From contig JAEUVX010000011.1 in the NCBI GenBank assembly GCA_016786615.1, forward strand, positions 248,001 through 312,000: a stretch of DNA of 64,000 bases. The letters are read 5' to 3'. The translations under genes and the position numbers were made by a program. This document shows, piece after piece, positions 52,393-58,948 of this stretch. This DNA is from Flavipsychrobacter sp. (lineage in GTDB: Bacteria > Bacteroidota > Bacteroidia > Chitinophagales > Chitinophagaceae). Each line of letters starts with the position of its first letter. The stretch's first letter is position 1. The notes beneath the pieces were generated by a model. The model was given only the letters and a program-made list of their open reading frames with translations. It was not told the origin of the DNA and made no database searches.

Positions 52393-52431
52393 TCAAAAAT
52401 AAAAACTAAATACCCAAAACAGGAATAATAA

Positions 52432-52812
52432 TTACTTCACGGCCTCCTGCAGTGCTGCAACTCCTTTTTGTACAGAGGCTTCTATTATGCTGTATTCAGG
52501 CATTTCGATGCCGGTATATATAAGAAATACATGCAGTTGCTTATCAGGGGGTATAACAGCATACAGACTGTGTTTATTAAGCCTCCATGCCTCGCGCAGC
52601 AGGCGGGCAATACGATGGCGCTGCACCGATTTTCTGAATTTCTTCTTCGGTACGGTAAAGCCGGCTAATGCGGGCGAATACTCGGCGCCACGCGGCACAA
52701 CAATGTAAAGAAACTTTACGGGTGAAAAAGAAAACGCTTTCCCTGTACGGAAAAGCGTATCAATATGTTGCTCGCGCTTCAGCCGCTCGTATGCTTTAAA
52801 AGTATTACGAAT
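52432..52812 (-). CDS. rnpA: Ribonuclease P protein component, probable ATT start
   Basis: 126 residues if translation begins at ATT 52812. The frame upstream of the first possible start codon (GTG 52698) encodes conserved RnpA sequence: RNTFKAYERLKREQHIDTLFRTGKAF, the family's normal N-terminus. The rest carries the RNR motif region FRKSVQRHRIARLLREAWR. The frame back to the rpmH region has a TAA and then only GTA, ATA, ACA and others, without ATG/GTG/TTG. ATT aligns with the usual Met. It binds RNase P RNA for tRNA 5' maturation. It follows rpmH by 23 bases. Confidence 0.85.
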   Translation of the reverse strand: MRNTFKAYERLKREQHIDTLFRTGKAFSFSPVKFLYIVVPRGAEYSPALAGFTVPKKKFRKSVQRHRIARLLREAWRLNKHSLYAVIPPDKQLHVFLIYTGIEMPEYSIIEASVQKGVAALQEAVK

Positions 52813-52835
52813 GGCAGATTGATTTTTAAATGTTA

Positions 52836-52991
52836 TTACTTAACACGGCGCTCGTCTGACACTGTCAGCTTGTGACGTCCTTTTGCGCGGCGAGAAGCCA
52901 ATACTTTGCGGCCATTTGCACTTTCCATACGCTTGCGGAAACCATGTACTGATTTACGACGGCGGCGGCTTGGTTGATACGTACGTTTCAT
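52836..52991 (-). CDS. rpmH: Ribosomal protein L34
   Basis: 51 residues: [23 protein letters not shown] ... [23 protein letters not shown], the highly basic L34 sequence in full. It has a normal ATG. It is first in an rpmH-rnpA-yidD operon with a near-consensus promoter and a roughly 55-base leader carrying a small CCTGC/GCAGG hairpin. dnaA is not next to it. Confidence 0.97.
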   Translation of the reverse strand: MKRTYQPSRRRRKSVHGFRKRMESANGRKVLASRRAKGRHKLTVSDERRVK

Positions 52992-53046
52992 AATCTATAC
53001 TTTAAAGCCCTGCAAAGCAGGTATTGTTATTTAAAATTAAGGAGTG

Positions 53047-53077
53047 CAAAGGTAACAGTTATATTTTAGCCTGCCAA
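53047..53077 (-). promoter_or_regulatory. rpmH operon promoter, TTG-N20-TAccTTTG
   Basis: On the minus strand TTG (53077-53075), 20 bases, then TACCTTTG (53054-53047). Both elements and spacing match the consensus. The rpmH ATG lies 55 bases downstream. Confidence 0.8.
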
Positions 53078-53104
53078 ATAAGAAAGCTGGTTTTTTTGAA
53101 TAAA

Positions 53105-53133
53105 AAAGCCCTGCAAACAGTCCGCAGGGCTTT
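53105..53133 (-). terminator. Terminator of the large TPR gene
   Basis: A perfect 10-bp stem AAAGCCCTGC / GCAGGGCTTT with a 9-base loop is followed on the minus strand by TTTATTC. It lies 17 bases past the stop at 53150. Confidence 0.85.
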
Positions 53134-53149
53134 ATATTAAAAATTATCA

Positions 53150-54730
53150 TTACTTACCGGAAGATGCACCCAGTCCTTTTTTGATTTCTTTTGCGGTAGG
53201 GTTATTGGGGTCTATTGCCTCTATCTTCTGCACCAGTTCCATAGTCTTCACCTTATCCTTTTTATTGTAGTGATAGATAGCAGTGTACTGATATGCCTGC
53301 ATCAGGTCATTCGGCTTACGCGTGTAAGTAGCAGGCACTTCCATCTCCAGCCATTTGGTATAGTATGGCACTGCAAGGCCCTGTGTGGCATCATTATCTA
53401 TTGCTGCTGCTGAACGTCCGCTCCAATAATGGCCAGATGGCTCCGCAGGGAATTTTTCTGTCATAGCACCAAAGCTTTTCAGTGCATTTTCATATTCTCT
53501 GCCATAGTATTTTGAAAAACCTGCGTAGAAGTAATCTGTTACTGTAGCGGCTGGCATTTCACTCAGTATTTTATCATACCACTTAGCCGCCAGCAACCAT
53601 TCTTTAGCGTCCCTCAACGCTTCGCCGTTTTCACGATATGCAATCATCTTATTTTTTGCAGTGTCTGCATCTACAGCTTTCTGCAAATAAGTATTGGCTT
53701 CGTCCACCATGCTGTTTTGCAATAGTATCTTAGCATACATCCTGTAGTCGCTCGGGCTGTTTTTTGATGCATCTTGTCTTTCAAAATACATACGTGCATT
53801 CTTTAAAGCATTTGCAGAATCTTTCAATTCGTACAGACTGAACGCAAGCAGGCCGTAAAACCTTGTTTCAGGTTTCAGGTTGATTAATTCCTGTGCTTTG
53901 GCTGCCGCATCTTTGTAATTTTTAGAAAGGAACAGGATATCCATGTGCTTTTCTGTAACTACAGGAGAAGGGTCTGCTAACCTGATATATTCGTCAACAT
54001 TTTTCTTAGCAAGGTCATACTTACCAACAGAAGTATAGGCATCTGCCAGATCGCGATATGGCAACGGATTGGCAGGGTCAGCTTCTTTAGCTTTCTCCCA
54101 GTTTTCCAGAGCCAGTTTGTATGTTTTAGCTTCATACCACAACTTACCGATACGAGAGAGTGCCAATGAGTTTTTGGGATCTTTCTCTACTACTTTTTCG
54201 TAGTTGCTCATGGCTTCGCCACCACCACCACTTGGCAGCTTCAGAAATGCATCAGCTAATGATATGCGCATATCCAGGTTGTCGTAATTGGCCAATGCCG
54301 CTTTATACCAGTCTATGGCCTGCTGAGCATCGCCACCTTTGGTATATGTAATAGCATCAGCAGCGTATTTCAGTTGTTCCCACTCTTTCTTTTTAGCCTT
54401 TGATGCTAAATCGCTCGCAGCCTTCATACCTTCTGCAGTTTTACCTTCTGCAAAAAGCACACGTGCCAATCCTGCAACATTGGCATTATGGTTTGGCTGC
54501 TTCAGAAATATATTGCGTGCGGCATCTTTATTACCAAGTTGCAATTCTGCCAGGCCCAGATAATAGTTTGCCAACGGGTTAGTACCTGCAAGCGGCTCAA
54601 GCGTTTTCTTTGCTGTCTGGTAACGCTCGTAGTTATACATTTTAATACCTTCTTCCAGTGTCTGCGCCTTCACACTTGTAGCAAGTGCAACGGTTGCAGC
54701 CATCATTACAATCGATTGTCTCATTTTCAT
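53150..54730 (-). CDS. Periplasmic TPR protein, 526 aa
   Basis: Start at ATG 54730; the longer frame adds 11 codons without a signal-like character. The signal peptide (QSIVMMAATVALATSVKA) leads into about a dozen TPR units from end to end (YERYQTAKKTLEPLAGTNPLANYYLGLAELQLGNKDAARNIF; TNPLPYRDLADAYTSVGKYDLAKKNVDEYI-type). It follows the PstS-like lipoprotein gene by 60 bases. The pairing recurs in relatives, often behind exbB/exbD/tonB genes, which are absent here. Probable envelope scaffold; function unknown. Confidence 0.85.
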   Translation of the reverse strand: MKMRQSIVMMAATVALATSVKAQTLEEGIKMYNYERYQTAKKTLEPLAGTNPLANYYLGLAELQLGNKDAARNIFLKQPNHNANVAGLARVLFAEGKTAEGMKAASDLASKAKKKEWEQLKYAADAITYTKGGDAQQAIDWYKAALANYDNLDMRISLADAFLKLPSGGGGEAMSNYEKVVEKDPKNSLALSRIGKLWYEAKTYKLALENWEKAKEADPANPLPYRDLADAYTSVGKYDLAKKNVDEYIRLADPSPVVTEKHMDILFLSKNYKDAAAKAQELINLKPETRFYGLLAFSLYELKDSANALKNARMYFERQDASKNSPSDYRMYAKILLQNSMVDEANTYLQKAVDADTAKNKMIAYRENGEALRDAKEWLLAAKWYDKILSEMPAATVTDYFYAGFSKYYGREYENALKSFGAMTEKFPAEPSGHYWSGRSAAAIDNDATQGLAVPYYTKWLEMEVPATYTRKPNDLMQAYQYTAIYHYNKKDKVKTMELVQKIEAIDPNNPTAKEIKKGLGASSGK

Positions 54731-54790
54731 TTGTTGTACGTATTTAGTGTACAGTTGTTTCAATATTAGTTACTGTTTAGACTATTAATT

Positions 54791-55708
54791 TTACTGAGGG
54801 TTTGAATTAACCGCAGCCTGCCTGAAGATTATGTTACTCCTCAAAGGGAATAATCTCGCCTGCTTAAATATCAACTGTCCTCTTTCTTTACTTAAAAAAT
54901 TTGCAAGGCCTGTAGCCAAACCCGGATATGTTTCCCTGTGAATAAAATACAGGTTACGTGTCAGCGGATACCAATCAGGCGCAATATATGCCTGGTATGG
55001 CAGGTATTCCTTTTGCAAACTATCGTGTACTAAAGCCGCTACCTTTACATCTTTAATAAATGCCATGCCTTCCGCATCGTTATAATCACTTATATAGCTT
55101 ACACCTACAAAACCAATTGCATCCGGATTGTTTGCCACATATTTTATCACACTGTCATTACCTTTTGCAGCAAATACATTTGCACCAAGTTTTTGCCCGG
55201 GTATCAGTGAATCTGTAACATAGCGTACCGTACTGGAGCCCTGATTATCGAATACCACGGTATATTTTTTACTGTACACACCTGTTAATATTCCTTTCAG
55301 CTGGCTTTTGCTGAGTATCGTATCTGCAGATGCTTTGTTGAAAACAACTGCCACAGCATCTTTTGCTATTGCCAGTGATGTTGGCACCACTTTTTTATCT
55401 TCGAGCATTTTCTTCTCATCAGTACTCAATTCTCTTGTCACCAATATCAGCCTTGCCTTATCGTTCAAAAAGTCTTTGATACATTCCGACTCGGGTTTAT
55501 AATGCACATTCACATGCGCGTCTGGGAAACTACTATCGAACACACGCATCTGTTGTTCTATAATAGGCCTGTATGTTTCATCAACACTTATATCTATAGT
55601 TCCGCTGCTAAGCGTATCTGCAGGTTGCTTTGCTTTATCATCACTGCACGAAGCTGCAAACAATACCAAGCCGGCACTAATCAATATATTCTTCAAACCC
55701 TGTACCAT
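54791..55708 (-). CDS. PstS-like substrate-binding lipoprotein
   Basis: 305 residues from ATG 55708. A lipobox (LFAASC) makes it a lipoprotein. The body is a phosphate-binding-protein-type periplasmic domain: GTIDISVDETYRPIIEQQMRVFDSSFPDAHVNVHY, then VAVVFNKASADTILSKSQLKGILTG and GSSTVRYVTDSL. There are no PstA/B/C genes, so it may act with TonB-linked envelope complexes rather than in phosphate import. Its partner gene is the TPR gene downstream. Confidence 0.85.
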   Translation of the reverse strand: MVQGLKNILISAGLVLFAASCSDDKAKQPADTLSSGTIDISVDETYRPIIEQQMRVFDSSFPDAHVNVHYKPESECIKDFLNDKARLILVTRELSTDEKKMLEDKKVVPTSLAIAKDAVAVVFNKASADTILSKSQLKGILTGVYSKKYTVVFDNQGSSTVRYVTDSLIPGQKLGANVFAAKGNDSVIKYVANNPDAIGFVGVSYISDYNDAEGMAFIKDVKVAALVHDSLQKEYLPYQAYIAPDWYPLTRNLYFIHRETYPGLATGLANFLSKERGQLIFKQARLFPLRSNIIFRQAAVNSNPQ

Positions 55709-55802
55709 GAGGTGCAATTTTAGTCAATATTCTAAAAAAACGTATGAATACTCTTTATGTTGTAACATTAATTTAACAGCACTGTCAGCTCTGTGTAAAT
55801 TA

Positions 55803-56045
55803 TTACCTGCTTCGCTTTCTGTACTTCATATCCGTTACCCCACGCCAAATACGAAAGATGCCGTAAAATAACATCAAAGCACCCAGAGCATATGCTAAGC
55901 CTACAGGCAATTCCATAGCACCAAATGCATTCAGGTAAAACAAGAAAAAACTCATGATAAGATAAAACACGCCCATACCGATATGCATTGTTGTCCTGAA
56001 GGAGGAATATGCATTATTATTATCGTTTCGCTCTTCGTAACTCAT
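55803..56045 (-). CDS. Small two-helix membrane protein
   Basis: 80 residues. A hydrophilic N-terminus (SYEERNDNNNAYSSF) is followed by two membrane helices (IGMGVFYLIMSFFLFYL; VGLAYALGALMLFYGIFRIW) and a basic tail (KYRKRSR), so both ends are probably cytoplasmic. No family is recognised. It stands between the PstS-like gene and a 217-base intergenic region. Confidence 0.65.
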   Translation of the reverse strand: MSYEERNDNNNAYSSFRTTMHIGMGVFYLIMSFFLFYLNAFGAMELPVGLAYALGALMLFYGIFRIWRGVTDMKYRKRSR

Positions 56046-56211
56046 TATACGCCGTTTAATTGAGGTGCAAAATTAGTTTAATATTATTGCAGAACATCAG
56101 CTTTTGCTTATAATTCTGCCTATAATATTATAGAAGCAAAAAACGGAGCAATCCATAAGTAGTATAGTTTATTTAACTAATCCTTAGATAATCACAGACT
56201 TGTACAAAAAG

Positions 56212-56242
56212 AAAAAGAGACTGTACAAAACAGTCTCTTTTT
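56212..56242 (-). terminator. Terminator of the H1-like gene
   Basis: A 13-bp perfect stem AAAAAGAGACTGT / ACAGTCTCTTTTT with a 5-base loop has T-tracts in both directions. It lies 20 bases past the stop of the minus-strand gene at 56263. Confidence 0.85.
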
Positions 56243-56262
56243 TTGGATTCGCTAAGTTTAAA

Positions 56263-56529
56263 TTATTTTTTCTTAGCGGCTGCCTTTTTAGGGGCTGCAT
56301 TTGCTTTTGGAGCAGCTTTCTTAGGAGCCGCTTTTTTTGCAGCAGCTTTCTTAGGAGCCGCTTTTTTTGCAGCAGCTTTCTTAGGAGCCGCTTTCTTTGC
56401 AGCAGCTTTTTTAGGAGCCGCTTTCTTTGCTGCAGCTTTTTTAGGAGCTGCTTTTTTCGCAGCTGCTTTTTTAGGAGCTGCTTTTTTGGCTGCAGCTTTT
56501 TTAGGAGCTGCTTTTTTTGCTGTTGCCAT
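56263..56529 (-). CDS. Histone-H1-like Lys/Ala/Pro repeat protein
   Basis: 88 residues made almost solely of Lys, Ala and Pro: about six copies of the decapeptide KKAAPKKAAA, then a variant end (KANAAPKKAAAKKK). The DNA shows a 30-base tandem repeat across the gene. It resembles bacterial H1-like proteins (Hc1, AlgP types) and the C-terminal tails of eukaryotic H1, and should bind DNA or RNA non-specifically and compact the nucleoid. The copy number is likely to vary between strains by slippage. The long plus-strand frame over it is only its shadow. Confidence 0.85.
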   Translation of the reverse strand: MATAKKAAPKKAAAKKAAPKKAAAKKAAPKKAAAKKAAPKKAAAKKAAPKKAAAKKAAPKKAAAKKAAPKKAAPKANAAPKKAAAKKK

Positions 56530-56588
56530 AACTGTGTGAATTTAAGGGTTAAACAAAAACCTTTATATATGGCAAACAGCCAAGGGGG

Positions 56589-56858
56589 TTAGGCCTCGGC
56601 TGTAGCTGAAAATTCTTTAACTGATATTAAAGTCTTAGTACGAGTTTTGCGGAACTCAACGATACCATCTTTCAATGCGAAAATGGTAAAGTCTTTACCA
56701 AGACCTACGTTTGTGCCAGGATGATAAACAGTACCACGCTGACGTACGATGATGTTTCCTGATATAGCAGGTTGGCCACCGTATATTTTTACACCCAACC
56801 TTTTACTCTGCGAGTCCCGGTTGTTCTTTACGCTACCTTCACCTTTTTTATGTGCCAT
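56589..56858 (-). CDS. rpmA: Ribosomal protein L27
   Basis: 89 residues. It opens [28 protein letters not shown] and continues [29 protein letters not shown], diagnostic of L27. There is no cleaved N-terminal extension of the Firmicutes kind. It follows rplU by 40 bases. Confidence 0.97.
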   Translation of the reverse strand: MAHKKGEGSVKNNRDSQSKRLGVKIYGGQPAISGNIIVRQRGTVYHPGTNVGLGKDFTIFALKDGIVEFRKTRTKTLISVKEFSATAEA

Positions 56859-56898
56859 TTCTTATGCTAACTATTTACGAATTTACAAAAAAAATAAA

Positions 56899-57195
56899 TT
56901 ATGCAATATCTTTTATTTTTATTTTGGTCAGATATTGACGGTGACCATTACTTTTCTGATAACCTTTGCGGCGTTTCTTCTTGAAAACAATCACTTTATC
57001 ACCTTTCAGATGATCTACGATTTCCGCTTTCACTTTTACTGAATCAGTAAATTTGATATTGCCACCAGTTGAAGTCATCAGTACTTCTGAGAACTCTACG
57101 TTTTCACCTACATTTCCTGACAGGCGGTGAACAAACAATTCATCATCTTTTTTAACCTTGAATTGTTGACCTGCTATATTAACTATCGCAAACAT
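56899..57195 (-). CDS. rplU: Ribosomal protein L21
   Basis: 98 residues: FAIVNIAGQQFKVKKDDELFVHRL at the start and VIVFKKKRRKGYQKSNGHRQYLTKIKI at the end, the L21 signature. It is first of the rplU-rpmA operon, with an AGGAG ribosome-binding site and a promoter just upstream. Confidence 0.97.
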   Translation of the reverse strand: MFAIVNIAGQQFKVKKDDELFVHRLSGNVGENVEFSEVLMTSTGGNIKFTDSVKVKAEIVDHLKGDKVIVFKKKRRKGYQKSNGHRQYLTKIKIKDIA

Positions 57196-57217
57196 GACGC
57201 TCCTAAAATATTTCGCG

Positions 57218-57249
57218 CAAAGGTAACATTATTTTTCCGTTATCCACAA
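57218..57249 (-). promoter_or_regulatory. rplU promoter, TTG-N21-TAccTTTG
   Basis: On the minus strand TTG (57249-57247), 21 bases, then TACCTTTG (57225-57218). The rplU ATG is 23 bases downstream with AGGAG between. Confidence 0.75.
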
Positions 57250-57345
57250 ATATTTTTTTATAATTTGTTGTCAGGGCAATTTACTACTGAAAAATCACGT
57301 TATAATTTACCTGTTGTAATACATGTAATCTCATTGCCATAATTG

Positions 57346-57353
57346 TACTTTTG
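57346..57353 (+). promoter_or_regulatory. GH3 gene -7 box TActTTTG
   Basis: A perfect TAnnTTTG 17 bases before the ATG at 57371. No -33 TTG at normal spacing. Confidence 0.5.
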
Positions 57354-57370
57354 CTTTCCAAGTTTTTACG

Positions 57371-58867
57371 ATGAAGCTTAAATCTTTCCTTGCCAGGCCT
57401 TATGCGTCCATTATTCATAGTCGTATAAGAAAAGGTATGGCTACTGCCGTAGCAGATCAGCAAAACATATTACAACAATTGCTGAAGGTTGGCAGCCGAA
57501 CGGTTTTCGGGAAAGACCATAAGCTAAGTGACGTAAAAACATATGAGGAATTTAAAGCAGCCGTACCCATCCGCGACTATGAGGCATTAAAGCCTTATAT
57601 AGAACAGGTAAAAAGTGGCCAGCAAAATGTGCTTTGGAAAGGTAAACCCATGTATTTTGCCAAAACATCGGGTACAACCAGCGGTGCAAAGTACATACCT
57701 ATCAGTAAAGACTCCATATCTAATCACATAGATACTGCCCGCAACGCACTGCTTTGCTATATGGCAGAAAGTGGTAATACGGCATTTGCAGATGGCAAAA
57801 TGATATTTCTGTCGGGCTCTCCGGTACTGGAACGTATCGGCGGCATTCCTACCGGCAGGCTTAGCGGCATAGTCAACCATTTTATACCCGGCTACCTACG
57901 CGGCAACCAGTTACCATCTTACGAAACCAACTGTATAGAAGACTGGGAACAAAAACTGGAAAAAATAGTATCGGAGACTGTAAATAAAGACATGACACTG
58001 ATTAGTGGCATACCACCGTGGATGCAGATGTATTTTGACTGGCTTACAGAACGGAGTGGCAAAAAAATAAAGGACTTATTCCCCAATCTGCAGGTATTGG
58101 TGCACGGTGGTGTCAATTTTGAACCATATAAAGCCAAACTATTTGAAAGCCTCGGCGGGCCTATTGATACCGTTGAGACATTCCCCGCATCAGAGGGTTT
58201 TTTCGCATTCCAGGATACTTTAGACAAAGAAGGCCTGTTGCTGAATACAAATTCAGGTATATTCTTCGAATTCATCCCTGCCGGTGAAATATTCAATGAT
58301 AACCCTACACGCTTATCGCTGGCAGATGTAAAAATCGGAGAGAATTATGCTTTAATCATCAACAGTAATGCAGGGCTTTGGGGCTATAATATAGGTGATA
58401 CTATACGCTTTGTAAGCACCGACCCATACAGAATTGTCGTTACCGGGCGTATCAAACACTATATATCTGCTTTTGGTGAGCATGTAATAGGCGAAGAGGT
58501 GGAACATGCAATATTGAATGCCGCTACTGAACAAAATGCCAGAATAATTGAGTTTACTGTTGCCCCTATGATACAAACTGATGGCGAACTACCCTATCAT
58601 GAGTGGTTTGTGTCTTTTGAACATACACCGCAAGACATAGCTACATTCAGCAAAGCAGTCGATGATAATTTGCGTAGAAAGAATATCTATTACGACGACC
58701 TGATAAGAGGCAACATATTGCAACCATTGAAAATACGCCCGCTGCATGGCAATGCTTTTATTGAATACATGAAATCAGTAGGCAAACTGGGCGGGCAGAA
58801 TAAAGTACCTCGTTTGAGCAATGACAGAACTATTGCCGATGCATTGAAACAATGGGCTGAATATTAG
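57371..58867 (+). CDS. GH3 family acyl-adenylate/acid-amido synthetase-like protein
   Basis: 498 residues of the ANL-superfamily GH3 fold: YEALKPYIEQVKSGQQNVLWKGKPMYFAKTSGTTSGAKYIPIS (ATP phosphate loop TSGTTSG), then a GGVNFEPYK stretch, FPASEGFFAFQD and a C-terminal domain. In plants GH3 enzymes join auxin or jasmonate to amino acids. The bacterial members have no firmly assigned substrate. It is transcribed divergently from rplU. Confidence 0.92.
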   Translation: MKLKSFLARPYASIIHSRIRKGMATAVADQQNILQQLLKVGSRTVFGKDHKLSDVKTYEEFKAAVPIRDYEALKPYIEQVKSGQQNVLWKGKPMYFAKTSGTTSGAKYIPISKDSISNHIDTARNALLCYMAESGNTAFADGKMIFLSGSPVLERIGGIPTGRLSGIVNHFIPGYLRGNQLPSYETNCIEDWEQKLEKIVSETVNKDMTLISGIPPWMQMYFDWLTERSGKKIKDLFPNLQVLVHGGVNFEPYKAKLFESLGGPIDTVETFPASEGFFAFQDTLDKEGLLLNTNSGIFFEFIPAGEIFNDNPTRLSLADVKIGENYALIINSNAGLWGYNIGDTIRFVSTDPYRIVVTGRIKHYISAFGEHVIGEEVEHAILNAATEQNARIIEFTVAPMIQTDGELPYHEWFVSFEHTPQDIATFSKAVDDNLRRKNIYYDDLIRGNILQPLKIRPLHGNAFIEYMKSVGKLGGQNKVPRLSNDRTIADALKQWAEY

Positions 58868-58948
58868 AATCTTAACAATACTTTATTTTACCAAAAGCCC
58901 ATCTATATCAATAAATTCAGCCAAATTTGCCTTTTGCAAATTTTTACA

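Noticed and set aside
52432-52698. rnpA started at GTG 52698 (88 residues)
   Set aside because: This would remove the conserved N-terminal segment that is encoded in frame directly upstream. The ATT start at 52812 explains the sequence better.
56200-56592. Plus-strand frame rich in Cys, Phe and Ser repeats
   Set aside because: It is the complement of the H1-like Lys/Ala repeat gene and crosses its terminator. The repeat pattern is a by-product.
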